A stretch of DNA of 64,000 nt, from assembly GCF_018156225.1 (NCBI RefSeq), contig NZ_JAGTAR010000003.1, positions 62,001-126,000 of the forward strand, written 5' to 3'. This document shows positions 49,316 through 59,082 of this stretch, piece by piece. The notes under the pieces were generated by a model, which did not search any database, was not told where the DNA came from, and saw nothing but the letters and a program-made list of their open reading frames with translations. The position numbers and the translations under genes were made by a program. Within the stretch, counting starts at the first letter, position 1, and every line of letters starts with the position of its first letter. Source of the stretch: Carboxylicivirga sediminis. Its GTDB lineage: Bacteria; Bacteroidota; Bacteroidia; Bacteroidales; Marinilabiliaceae.

Positions 49316-52300
49316 ATGCGTTCAAGACTTCTTGCAATCATTATTTTGGGATACTTCATTCAGTATGTATCTGCCACCGACTACTCCATCAGTGCAGAGT
49401 ACATTACCTTGCAGGATGGTTTATCGGATAACAATGTTAACGCCATCCTTAAAGATCAAGCTGGCTTTGTATGGTTTGGTACTTCAGACGGGCTCAATCG
49501 TTATGATGGATTCCATATTAAATCCTATTATCCTGAAAAAAGTTCGCTTCATGTACTTAGCCTGTACCAATGTCCCGATGGCTACTTATGGATTGGCTCG
49601 CCCAATGGATTGTATGTTTTTGACCCTACTACAGAATCATTTCTGGCCCATCTCAAAATCAATCCTGCCCCTGACGATGCTTTTAGTTCTATCCCGGTAA
49701 ATGGGGTTTCGGGTGATTTTAACAAGGGGTTTATTCTATCCACGTCTTCGGGACTAGCTATTCTAAAGTTTCCTGATTTTGCCAACAGGATTGATGATTA
49801 CAGTGTAGTTTGGCGAAATAAAACGAACAGCAAGGGGCTTCTATACGATACTTTTTCCTGCATTGCTAAAGCTCCTGATAGCCAATTATGGATGGGCACC
49901 AATACCAACATGGTTGTTAGCTATAATCCAACGACAGACACATTTCGCCCCTTTCCCCTTGAACGCTCCAATCCTGAACACCCCATGTTCATCGTGACTA
50001 ACCTGTCATTTATCGACAATCATTTGATCATATCCACCATAGGCCATGGTATCTATATTTTAGATCCATCCAATGGTGAAATAGCTGTCATCGCTCATCA
50101 GCCCAATGACAATACAATTATCAGCCACAAAGATGTTTACGGTGTTGTAAAGGATTACAGTGGGGACTACTGGATTGCCACCTGGGATGGTTTAGACCAG
50201 GTCCACATACTAAATAACAAAACCAGGAGTCAACACTATAATTGGGATCATCCCCTTTTTAAAGATAAACTGGAAAACCGGGTGATTTCTATTTTAGCAG
50301 ATCCTTCGGGTGTTATCTGGATTGGGACACACGGTGGTGGAGCAGTTAAAATCAACCTGGAGAAACAGTTTTTCAGCCGTATCCGTTTTAATAGTCTATA
50401 CGAGGTTAAAAGCTTCAGCACTGATTGGCAGAACAATCTCTATATAGCCCTCTATCATGGGGGAATCAAGAAAACAACTCTGCCACTTTCTCCGGAATAT
50501 AGATCTGCCATCGAACAATTTTCAACCTCCGGCAAAGGCAAGCGATTCATCCCTTCAGACATTGTTCTTTCATCTGTTACCGATGAATCTGGGAATATTT
50601 GGTTTGGTACGCTGGAATCATCGTTATTGTATTATCAACCTGAACGGGATATTGTTAGAGAAATAAAAGTCAAACCTGCAAAAAATGAAAATTGGGAAGG
50701 CCGGATTCAAGCCTTATCCATTGACAGCCAAGGACGTTTTTGGTTAGGCACCAGCAATGGTTTAATCCTTTATGATAGAAATAATAATGAGTTTCATCTG
50801 ACACAGGCTAATCCGAGAATTAAGTATCATCTATCGGGCAACAACATCAGGGCTATACTGGAAGATAAGGATAAAGCCCTCTGGATTGGTGCAGAGAATG
50901 GGCTTAATAAACTCATCTATCAGGAACTTGATTCGTTTCGTTTCAATCAGTTCAACGATTTACACACCTCATCTGATATTTTGGGGAATAAAGAGGTGTG
51001 GGCACTTCATCAGATGCCGGATGGTCGTATCTGGATTGGTTATAGGAGCGCCCTGGGGTATTACGATGCCATGCATTCAACCATTCACTTTTTTGACAAA
51101 CGGGATGGCCTGTGCCATAATTTTGTGGCTTGTTTGACTTCTCAAGCTAATGACCTATGGATAGGGACTAACTCCGGGATTTCAAAACTAAACACGCAAA
51201 CAAATACTTTTACCAACTACTATATTGCCAATAACCTGCGGGCTGTATTTAAAACGCCCGATGGACAACTCATTTTTGGCAATAATAAAGGCTTGTTATA
51301 CTTTCACCCGGATAGTATTCAAAAAAGAGACTATTCAACGCCTGTTTACATCACCGAAATTGAGATACAAAACCATCCTGTCAGTGTGATGGAGACTGTC
51401 AATAAGAGAGTTCTACTGACCAAAGCAGCTCCTTATACCTCTGCCATCGAATTGCATCATCCAATAAATAGCTTTGCGATCAACTTCGTTGGCTTGTCGT
51501 ACCTCAATCAAAAATCCAATAAATATAAATACCGTTTGTCAGGCTTTGAAGAAACCTGGACCACGGTTGATGGAACACAAGGAACTGTGACTTTCAATAA
51601 CCTAAAACCAGGCGACTACCGCTTCGAAGTTATGGCTGCCAACTGCGATGAAGTTTGGAATGAACAACCGGCCCAACTAGCCTTCACAATTTATCCGGCC
51701 TGGTATGCCAGCTGGTGGGGACAACTCTTGATTGCGACTGCTATCATATTACTTTTGACAGGTTTCTACCGCTACAGAATGAAGCAACTCTACCGGACCA
51801 AAGACTTAGAGCTGCAGAGTAAAGAGCTGGAACATGAGTTGAACATTGCCCGAATAGAAAAAGACAAAGAGCATGAGCTGGCCGAGATGAAATCGCGCTT
51901 TTTCACCAATATATCTCATGAGTTACGAACGCCTCTTACATTGATACTGGCACCCATTAAAGATTTACTTAGAAGTTCAGCGCTGCCAGAAATTGCAAAG
52001 AACCAGCTGGAGACAGTTCATCAACAGGCCGCACATTTGTACGATTTAATTTCACAGCTGCTCGATTTACGTAAAGCCGAAGTGGGACAAATGCAGCTCC
52101 AGGCTTCCGAAAATGATATCGTCGGGTTTATTGAGAAACTGACAGAGCGTTTTAAACCTTTTTCGCAAGTGAGAAATGTACAGCTCATTTTTGGTTCTGA
52201 TCAATCCGCCGCTAAAGTTTGGTTTGATGTTGAAAAGCTGCAAATTGTGGTATCTAACCTGCTGTCAAATGCTATAAAATTCTCTCCTGAAAAAACCACC

Positions 52301-53440
52301 GTATCCATACATGTCAAATTCAAGAACGACGAGTGCCTAATCTCTGTTAAAGACAGTGGTCACGGAATTCCTAAATCTGAACACGAGAAAATTTTTGAAC
52401 GCTTTTATCAGCTTCAAAATCAAACAGTCAAAGACGTGAGTGGCTCAGGCATTGGTCTTTCACTGGTAAAAGAGCTTGTGCAACTGCATCATGGAAGCAT
52501 TGCAGTCGAAAGTAAACCGGGCAAAGGAGCGGAATTTACTATAATATTACCATTGGGACATCAGCATTTGAGCGATGCTGAAAAAGGGAAAGGCCAAACC
52601 AATAAAGAGCCTTTGATTCCTGAAGTCAGAAAGCAACCAACAACAACTATTGTACAAAATGAAGAGCCCAATAGTTTTAAAGTACTGATTGTTGAGGACC
52701 ACGAAGAATTGCGTCACTACCTAAGCTCTTTGCTTGGCAGCAAATATGCCATCCACCATACTTCAAATGGAAAAGAGGCCTTAAAACAGATTGAAAAAGA
52801 ACAGCCGGACCTAATCATTACAGATGTGATGATGCCATTGATGGATGGACATCAGCTCTGTGAGACGATTAAAACAAACGAACACCTATGTCACATTCCA
52901 GTGATTATGCTCACAGCTAAAAGTGAAGAAAGTGATATGCTGGAAGGGTTGGAAACAGGTGCCGACGACTACATTACCAAACCATTCACTTCTGAAATCC
53001 TATTAACAAAAGTTGATAATATACTAAAAAACAGAGCTCACTTAAAGCAATATTACAGTCAAAAAGTCACCTTATCACCGTCTAACGTTGAGATAGAACC
53101 ACAAAATGAGCTATTTATCAGACAGGCCATTGAATTAGTTGAGAAAAACCTGACCAATCCAATGTTTAATGCCGCTATGCTGGCTGAAAAGCTTAATATG
53201 AGTCAACCCACTCTTTATCGACGTATTAAAACCTTCACAGGTGATAACATTAACACATTTATCCGTTCCATCCGAATCAGGTCTGCGGCTCAACTTTTGA
53301 AATCGGGGGGTTATTCGGTTAGCGAAACGGCCACCAAAGTTGGTTTTAATGATGCAGCTTATTTCCGCAAATGTTTTGTAGATCAATTTGGGACAACACC
53401 ATCAAAGTATAAAGGAGATAACACATCAAACATGCAATAA
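49316..53440 (+). CDS. Hybrid two-component system regulator (HTCS)
   Basis: 1374 residues in one chain. A signal peptide precedes a periplasmic double propeller of Reg_prop repeats (about 25-680; for example GLSDNNVNAILKDQAGFVWFGT). Next are a Y_Y_Y domain (about 715-790) and a membrane helix (about 800-820). The histidine kinase has phosphoacceptor His 868 in SHELRTPL and an ATPase domain with DSGHGIP and GSGIGLSLV. The receiver has Asp 1170 in ITDVMMPLMDGH. A C-terminal AraC-type DNA-binding domain follows (about 1270-1370). HTCS proteins bind a specific oligosaccharide in the periplasm and switch on adjacent PUL genes. The divergent GH2/sulfatase/GH20 unit is the likely target. Confidence 0.97.
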   Translation: MRSRLLAIIILGYFIQYVSATDYSISAEYITLQDGLSDNNVNAILKDQAGFVWFGTSDGLNRYDGFHIKSYYPEKSSLHVLSLYQCPDGYLWIGSPNGLYVFDPTTESFLAHLKINPAPDDAFSSIPVNGVSGDFNKGFILSTSSGLAILKFPDFANRIDDYSVVWRNKTNSKGLLYDTFSCIAKAPDSQLWMGTNTNMVVSYNPTTDTFRPFPLERSNPEHPMFIVTNLSFIDNHLIISTIGHGIYILDPSNGEIAVIAHQPNDNTIISHKDVYGVVKDYSGDYWIATWDGLDQVHILNNKTRSQHYNWDHPLFKDKLENRVISILADPSGVIWIGTHGGGAVKINLEKQFFSRIRFNSLYEVKSFSTDWQNNLYIALYHGGIKKTTLPLSPEYRSAIEQFSTSGKGKRFIPSDIVLSSVTDESGNIWFGTLESSLLYYQPERDIVREIKVKPAKNENWEGRIQALSIDSQGRFWLGTSNGLILYDRNNNEFHLTQANPRIKYHLSGNNIRAILEDKDKALWIGAENGLNKLIYQELDSFRFNQFNDLHTSSDILGNKEVWALHQMPDGRIWIGYRSALGYYDAMHSTIHFFDKRDGLCHNFVACLTSQANDLWIGTNSGISKLNTQTNTFTNYYIANNLRAVFKTPDGQLIFGNNKGLLYFHPDSIQKRDYSTPVYITEIEIQNHPVSVMETVNKRVLLTKAAPYTSAIELHHPINSFAINFVGLSYLNQKSNKYKYRLSGFEETWTTVDGTQGTVTFNNLKPGDYRFEVMAANCDEVWNEQPAQLAFTIYPAWYASWWGQLLIATAIILLLTGFYRYRMKQLYRTKDLELQSKELEHELNIARIEKDKEHELAEMKSRFFTNISHELRTPLTLILAPIKDLLRSSALPEIAKNQLETVHQQAAHLYDLISQLLDLRKAEVGQMQLQASENDIVGFIEKLTERFKPFSQVRNVQLIFGSDQSAAKVWFDVEKLQIVVSNLLSNAIKFSPEKTTVSIHVKFKNDECLISVKDSGHGIPKSEHEKIFERFYQLQNQTVKDVSGSGIGLSLVKELVQLHHGSIAVESKPGKGAEFTIILPLGHQHLSDAEKGKGQTNKEPLIPEVRKQPTTTIVQNEEPNSFKVLIVEDHEELRHYLSSLLGSKYAIHHTSNGKEALKQIEKEQPDLIITDVMMPLMDGHQLCETIKTNEHLCHIPVIMLTAKSEESDMLEGLETGADDYITKPFTSEILLTKVDNILKNRAHLKQYYSQKVTLSPSNVEIEPQNELFIRQAIELVEKNLTNPMFNAAMLAEKLNMSQPTLYRRIKTFTGDNINTFIRSIRIRSAAQLLKSGGYSVSETATKVGFNDAAYFRKCFVDQFGTTPSKYKGDNTSNMQ

Positions 53441-53509
53441 CAAAATAATGTACCATTGCCTACATTCCTCTTAATGTAAACTTAATTGACAATAGACTCT
53501 TGACAAGAA

Positions 53510-53535
53510 AGGCCGGTAACAACCGGCCTCAAAAA
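53510..53535. terminator. Bidirectional terminator between HTCS and epimerase genes
   Basis: AGGCCGGT (53510-53517) pairs perfectly with ACCGGCCT (53522-53529), 4-nt loop, between convergent genes. Short A/T runs lie on both sides. Confidence 0.75.
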
Positions 53536-53555
53536 TCTATACAATAGAAAAAAAA

Positions 53556-54755
53556 CTATTTCCTATCATTAATCCGTTCCAAAGTTTGTAAACAATACAT
53601 CAAACCTCTCGGTACATGAAAACATCCTTTCCACTTGCCACCTTTTAGTGGCCGTAATACTTTTCCTTCGCGGTTCAGGTACCCAAACCACTCGCCATGC
53701 TCCGGATCTGAAAAGTGATTCCAGGCATATTCATGTACTTTTTCAAACCACTCCCAGCAGGCTTGATTTCCGGTATGGTAATAGCCTTTCAACAACGCTA
53801 CCAAAGTTTCCAAATGCACCCACCAAAGCTTCTGATCCCATTCGAGCTGTTGAGTTGGGTGTCCCTTTAAATCCATGAAATAAAAGATGCCTCCATGTGA
53901 TTTATCCCAACCATATTCAAGTGTATCCAAAGTGATTTTCACGGCTTTCTCAATCAGTTCAGGGCGATTCAGCTTTTCGCCCAAATCCATCATAAACCAC
54001 ATGGCTTCGATGGCATGACCAGGATTCAATAAGCGTCCCTCAAAGCAATCGACAAACTGTCCATCCAGACTCACATTTTCCAGAACAAGCCCTTCTTCAG
54101 GAAAATAGAATACCTCCATTACCTCATGGATGATTTTGTCCAATGTCTCCTGAATCAAGTCTTGTGGTAATAAGGATTCTATTTCCAGTGCCAGGTTCGA
54201 TAAAATCATGGGCAATGCAAAATTCTTTAACTCCCTCGTACCAGGAAATGCTTTATTATATGGCCCTTTAGGATTATCCTGACGCCTTAGAATTGAGTAA
54301 AACGTATCTCGGGCCAGCTGACCATATTCCTCATTTCCGGTAGCTTTATATAACTGACCAAACGCCATTGTTGCAAAGCAATCCGAAAAAATATTGTAAG
54401 GCTGAACCAATGGTTCTCCTTGCTGATTCAGTGAAAAATACCATTGCCCTTTCTCATCTGCGCCATGCTTCTGTAGAAAGCGGGCTCCATGCAGGGCCAT
54501 TTCCAGCCACTCTTCCCGTTGTTCGCAGGTATTGTACAACTTAGCAAACTGCCACACCTCCCGTGCCTGCAACCAGATAAACTTGTCGGTATCATAAACC
54601 TCTCCTTCCTTGGTCAAACAGGTAAAATAACCGCCATGAGTTGTGTCTTTTGAGTGCTTCATCCAGAAAGGAATCACGCTGCCCTCCAATTCATTCCGAT
54701 ATTGGTTGATAAATTGCTCTATGCGTTCTTTACTAACTTTGCTATTATTCATCAC
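53556..54755 (-). CDS. AGE-type N-acetylglucosamine 2-epimerase
   Basis: 399 residues, no signal peptide, cytosolic (alpha/alpha)6 barrel. Histidine motifs of the family are intact: LNPGHAIEAMWF, KLWWVHLETLVALL and CFHVPRGLMYCLQTLE; AREVWQFAKLY is also present. With sialic acid lyase and transporter genes directly upstream it should convert ManNAc to GlcNAc, as in the Bacteroides nanLET route. That avoids the ManNAc kinase/NanE path. Last gene of the sialic acid operon, one base after the transporter stop. Confidence 0.92.
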   Translation of the reverse strand: MMNNSKVSKERIEQFINQYRNELEGSVIPFWMKHSKDTTHGGYFTCLTKEGEVYDTDKFIWLQAREVWQFAKLYNTCEQREEWLEMALHGARFLQKHGADEKGQWYFSLNQQGEPLVQPYNIFSDCFATMAFGQLYKATGNEEYGQLARDTFYSILRRQDNPKGPYNKAFPGTRELKNFALPMILSNLALEIESLLPQDLIQETLDKIIHEVMEVFYFPEEGLVLENVSLDGQFVDCFEGRLLNPGHAIEAMWFMMDLGEKLNRPELIEKAVKITLDTLEYGWDKSHGGIFYFMDLKGHPTQQLEWDQKLWWVHLETLVALLKGYYHTGNQACWEWFEKVHEYAWNHFSDPEHGEWFGYLNREGKVLRPLKGGKWKGCFHVPRGLMYCLQTLERINDRK

Positions 54756-57407
54756 TTAATTCTTTTCCCGGTTCTTTTTAATTCCTTCATAAACTAACTG
54801 ACTATCTACAGTTTTAGCAGGCCAGATATAACTTAATAGCCATCCTACCAACACACTCACTGTAATGCCGGCTGCGCCATACAACAGAAACGACATATCA
54901 GAAGCACTCCGCAAGTAAAGTAAAGCCACCAAACCAACTACAACACCAATTAAGGCTGCCATACCAGAAATACGCTTAAAGAAGATACCCATCATAAAGA
55001 AAGCAGCTAAACCTCCGGTTAATAATCCCAGGAAGGTGTTGAACTGATCCCATAATGAAGCAATGTCCCAGGTAGCCAACACCAGTGCCATACCAATACC
55101 TAATACTCCAACGATGATACCAGACCAACGCGCCACCAGCAAGGTACCCTTCGCTGTTACATTTACTTTCAGTACTTTGTAAAAATCAGACGTAATCACG
55201 GCAGCTACCGAGTTAATGTTGGATGACAAAGTGGACATGGCAGCAGCAAAAACAGCAGCAATTAATAAACCAGCCAGGCCTGCTGGCATCTCACTCACAA
55301 TAAAATGCGGAAAGACAGCATCCAGTTTTGGAATTATAATGGAAATCGCTTCCGGATTAGATGTATAGAAGGCGTATAAACCTGTACCTAACAGGAAGAA
55401 AATAATTGATACTGGCACACTGATAATGCCGTTTAACCAAATGCTACGGGCCGTTGCACGTTCATCTTTTGTTGTCATATAGCGCTGTACCACCGACTGA
55501 TCACTTGTATAGGCAATCAGACTATTGGCAAAGCCGCCTAAAAGTACCACCCACATAACTGGTTTGGACCAATCCAGGCTGGTATCAAACAAAAACAACT
55601 TATCCTGGTCAAGCGATAATTGAATGAATCCACCCAAACCGCCATCCACTCCGGCAATCATAAAAACCATAGCAAACAAAGCTCCTGCCATCAGTATGAA
55701 TCCCTGTATCACATCGCCCCATACAACAGCCTCAATACCTCCACTGGTGCAGTAAACAATAGTTACCACACCCATGATGATGATGGACCAGTAAACACTG
55801 AAGCCTGTGACTGTATGTAAAGCCAATGATGGCAAAAACAATACGATGGCAATGCGCGTGATCATAAACAGGATAAACAGCACCGACGCCACCCAACGCA
55901 CTGTTCGGTTAAAACGCATCTCCAGATATTCATAGGCAGTCCCAATATTTAAACGTCTGAAAAAAGGCAGGTAATAACGAATAATGACCGGTACCACCAT
56001 GATAATCGTAAAGTTGAATATCAGCATACGCCAGTCAGTAGCATAGGCTTTGGCTGGAATGGCAATAAAAGTAATGGCACTTAAGGTAGTGGCAAAAATA
56101 CTGATGCCAGCCGCCCACCAAGGAATACGACCACCAGCTTTAAAAAAGTCCTGATCATCACCTTCCCGCTTCATAAAATAGAAACCAAGTAGCAACATGG
56201 CAATAAAGTACAGGACTAACACCAGGTAATTCAACCAACCAAATCCTCCGTTCGATTCAAAATCCAATGCAATAACCTGGTCAGTACGAATACCCGGACG
56301 AATCTCCCCTGAAGGCACCACTACTTTATTTTTCCAAATGACAGCTGAAGTTACAGCCGGAGCGCTACTCTCCAACTCTCCAGCGCTGAACCAACTGTCG
56401 GTAATGGTATTATAAACCAATATATTTTTATTAAACCCACTGTGATTTAACCATAACTGATTTCGTTCCGATTTAGCCTGCTGACGCACAGAATCATTAT
56501 TCGAAGCCATCTCTCCAATGGCTTTTTCAACTCGATTAAATACACTACCATTGTCACCTCCTACTACAACAATGTGTGAAGCCCCCATCTTTACACCAGC
56601 TGCTGCGGCCAGTTTCAAGGTTGGTTGCCCTGCTATCGTAATCGGATGTTTTTGTTCCCATTTCTGCTGTGATGGAATGTACTTCCAAACTTCGCTACTG
56701 AAGGTGGTGATGAACTCCCCTTCCTGCTTGTACCGACCTCCAATCACATATAAACACTGCTCATTCCCATCCATCTGGCTTTCCACAACGGCATTTGTAA
56801 TACCATGAGGCAATCCGGCTTGACTCCGCCAGCCCTTTTCTGGAGCATCTAGGTTGAACACTAACACTTGCGTGTTGTAGCCTTGAGGGGTCACTCCACC
56901 AATGATGAATGCCTCACGACCTATAACAGCCATCCCGTGGTCTTTCAGCGGAAATGGCAGATTGGTAAAAGGCAAAATTTCAGTAGTTCGATTCGTTACT
57001 TTGATGAGAGATGCATCAGCCAATACCCCCTTTTCATTGGCTCCGCCTGTGCATATAATTCCCTCTGGCAACGACACAGCTGCACCTCCAGCTACTCGTA
57101 CTGGTAACTGATTTTTATCCAAATGCCAGGTGAATTGCCCGTTTTCTTCCCAACCCAGCAATATCTCTTCCGAATATTGCTTTTGACCATCTTCCCAAGG
57201 TTTAGCATCTGGAAAAGCAGAACCTCCAGCCATCACAACTACATCGTTATGTTGACCGATAAAAGCACCGGCCCAACCATGATGTGGATGACCTTTACTA
57301 ATAGCTGGTAAATCATCCAACGCTGACTGAGTCAGATGCTGCTGAGCCTTAACGGACCCAAGCAATACTGATATTAAAAGTATTACAAAAAATGCTGTAT
57401 GTCTCAT
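54756..57407 (-). CDS. Fused kelch mutarotase and sodium:solute symporter for sialic acid
   Basis: 883 residues in one chain. A signal peptide is followed by a kelch-repeat propeller (about 30-375) of the NanM/YjhT mutarotase kind, with GGSAFPDAKPWEDG, ICTGGANEKG, FIIGGVTPQGYN and YVIGGRYK. A membrane part of 13-14 helices follows (about 388-870), with SSS signatures GGRIPWWAAGISIFATTLSAITFIAIPAKAYA split over helices 2-3 and SNINSVAAVITSDFY. The propeller would convert alpha- to beta-Neu5Ac in the periplasm and hand it to a Na+-coupled carrier. Substrate is inferred from the neighbouring lyase and epimerase. Confidence 0.9.
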   Translation of the reverse strand: MRHTAFFVILLISVLLGSVKAQQHLTQSALDDLPAISKGHPHHGWAGAFIGQHNDVVVMAGGSAFPDAKPWEDGQKQYSEEILLGWEENGQFTWHLDKNQLPVRVAGGAAVSLPEGIICTGGANEKGVLADASLIKVTNRTTEILPFTNLPFPLKDHGMAVIGREAFIIGGVTPQGYNTQVLVFNLDAPEKGWRSQAGLPHGITNAVVESQMDGNEQCLYVIGGRYKQEGEFITTFSSEVWKYIPSQQKWEQKHPITIAGQPTLKLAAAAGVKMGASHIVVVGGDNGSVFNRVEKAIGEMASNNDSVRQQAKSERNQLWLNHSGFNKNILVYNTITDSWFSAGELESSAPAVTSAVIWKNKVVVPSGEIRPGIRTDQVIALDFESNGGFGWLNYLVLVLYFIAMLLLGFYFMKREGDDQDFFKAGGRIPWWAAGISIFATTLSAITFIAIPAKAYATDWRMLIFNFTIIMVVPVIIRYYLPFFRRLNIGTAYEYLEMRFNRTVRWVASVLFILFMITRIAIVLFLPSLALHTVTGFSVYWSIIIMGVVTIVYCTSGGIEAVVWGDVIQGFILMAGALFAMVFMIAGVDGGLGGFIQLSLDQDKLFLFDTSLDWSKPVMWVVLLGGFANSLIAYTSDQSVVQRYMTTKDERATARSIWLNGIISVPVSIIFFLLGTGLYAFYTSNPEAISIIIPKLDAVFPHFIVSEMPAGLAGLLIAAVFAAAMSTLSSNINSVAAVITSDFYKVLKVNVTAKGTLLVARWSGIIVGVLGIGMALVLATWDIASLWDQFNTFLGLLTGGLAAFFMMGIFFKRISGMAALIGVVVGLVALLYLRSASDMSFLLYGAAGITVSVLVGWLLSYIWPAKTVDSQLVYEGIKKNREKN

Positions 57408-57408
57408 G

Positions 57409-58332
57409 CTACTCTCCTTTTGAAAACAGCGCTTCCATTTCCAGCGCTTTCACATCCTGAACGAATTGTTGATACGCTTCTTCAGTCATGGCTTTAACGG
57501 GTAAACGAAATCCACCACATTCAATGCCAACATAGCGCATAAAAGCCTTTCCGGTACCTATACCGCCATATTTTCCCAATAAGCGAATCATATCAATAGA
57601 CTGTTGTTGCAATTGACGGGCTTCCTTAATTTCCCCTTTCTCGTATGCAGTCATCAGTTGATGATAAAGCGGAGCTGCATAGTTAAAGGTACTTCCAACG
57701 CTACCTTCGGCCCCCAAAACCAGGGCAGACAGCATATTTTCATCTCGTCCCCACAGCATATCGTACTGGCCATCGGCAAAGTGCAGGCAGGAAAGGTAAT
57801 CCATGAAATCCTCATGAGTGTATTTAATTCCGGCAAAATTTGGAATCTGACCATGCAGTTCTTTCAACAAATCAATCATGGCAAACGCAACGCCTGTCAA
57901 CACCGGAATATGATAGAAATATACAGGTAATTCAGGTACTGCCTGTCCGATCACTTTTACAAATTCAGCCAGCTCCTTAACAGTTGGCGGCTTGAAGTAA
58001 AAAGGTGCCAGAATAGCGATAGCATCAACGCCTACTGACTGTGAATGTTTGGCTAGCTCAATACATTCCTGATAAGACGTTCCTCCCACTAAATTAATCA
58101 GCTTCATAGGCGAAGCATCCTGCTTAATTTCATTGGCCCAGGCTTCAGCCACCTGCTTGCGCTCCTGCGTTGTTTGTGACACCCCTTCACCGGTACTTCC
58201 GTTAATAAACGCCCCGGCCACGCCATTTTTTTTCAAAAATTGGTAGTAAGATGTGATAATATTCAAATTAATGGCACCATCAGCCGTCATTGGCGTGAAA
58301 GGTGCTGCTACAAGTCCTTTAATCTTTTCCAT
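57409..58332 (-). CDS. nanA: N-acetylneuraminate lyase
   Basis: 307 residues, DHDPS-like TIM barrel in the cytosol. The substrate-binding GSTGEG is at residues 45-50, the catalytic Tyr 140 lies in YFYHIP and the Schiff-base Lys 170 in FAGIKYTHED. It splits N-acetylneuraminate into ManNAc and pyruvate. KYTHED after the lysine and the neighbours (sialidase, transporter, epimerase) favour sialic acid lyase over dihydrodipicolinate synthase. One base separates it from the transporter gene. Confidence 0.95.
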   Translation of the reverse strand: MEKIKGLVAAPFTPMTADGAINLNIITSYYQFLKKNGVAGAFINGSTGEGVSQTTQERKQVAEAWANEIKQDASPMKLINLVGGTSYQECIELAKHSQSVGVDAIAILAPFYFKPPTVKELAEFVKVIGQAVPELPVYFYHIPVLTGVAFAMIDLLKELHGQIPNFAGIKYTHEDFMDYLSCLHFADGQYDMLWGRDENMLSALVLGAEGSVGSTFNYAAPLYHQLMTAYEKGEIKEARQLQQQSIDMIRLLGKYGGIGTGKAFMRYVGIECGGFRLPVKAMTEEAYQQFVQDVKALEMEALFSKGE

Positions 58333-58391
58333 CGTTAATTATATCTGTTCGTTTTATCTCTCTTTTTAATAAGCAGCCATTAGCTACATCA

Positions 58392-59072
58392 TTATAAATA
58401 CTGCTTAATAATATTGGCCCACAACAAATAGCCTTCGCCAGTCAGATGCAGCCCATCATTGGTGTAAGAAGGATTCATCAGGTTGTTAGTGGTATTTTTG
58501 AAGTGTGAAAACAGGTCAATAAATTCAGCTGGCTCATGTTCACACCACTTGGCCAGCTGTTCATTGATCCACAAAATATCATCGGTTTTGGAGCAATGTC
58601 CGGTAAACTTTCCAAAATCAGGATTAACCGGCAGGATGCTTTGGATATATACTTTCGTTTTAGGCGATTGCTCATTTATTAGCTGAGCTATCCGACAAAT
58701 ATTAGCGTAAATGGTATCGTTAGAAATGCCACGTGCCAGGTCATTAACACCAATCAGTAAAAACACCTTAGCCGGTTTTGATTCGGTTACTTCCTCCAAT
58801 CGATAAAGCACACCTTCAGTAATATCTCCGCTTATTCCACGGTTTTTCACACGCTTATTCTGCAACAACTCACTCCATTCGCTGCCATCAGTAATACTGT
58901 TCCCCAGAAAGATAATTTCCTTTTTAGTATTCGGAAGTTTTTCAAACAATGTCTTTCGTTGCTGATAATAGGTTCCGAAACGATGCTCCTGTGCCAATCC
59001 CTGCACGGTTGTCAGTAAAATCATGATTCCCATCATGCCGAACCATCGGCAGTTTGTTGTATTGTGTATCAT
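58392..59072 (-). CDS. SGNH/GDSL esterase, probable sialate O-acetylesterase
   Basis: 226 residues with a signal peptide (VQGLAQ); an internal ATG at 59036 is an alternative start. SGNH blocks are clear: GNSITDGSEW with nucleophile Ser 59, ISGDITEG, LLIGVNDLARG, and NDGLHLTGEGY with the catalytic Asp/His. It would remove acyl groups from sugars in the periplasm. Its place inside the sialic acid operon points to O-acetyl sialic acid. It lies 10 bp downstream of the two-domain esterase. Confidence 0.85.
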   Translation of the reverse strand: MIHNTTNCRWFGMMGIMILLTTVQGLAQEHRFGTYYQQRKTLFEKLPNTKKEIIFLGNSITDGSEWSELLQNKRVKNRGISGDITEGVLYRLEEVTESKPAKVFLLIGVNDLARGISNDTIYANICRIAQLINEQSPKTKVYIQSILPVNPDFGKFTGHCSKTDDILWINEQLAKWCEHEPAEFIDLFSHFKNTTNNLMNPSYTNDGLHLTGEGYLLWANIIKQYL

Positions 59073-59082
59073 GGTCAGTTAT

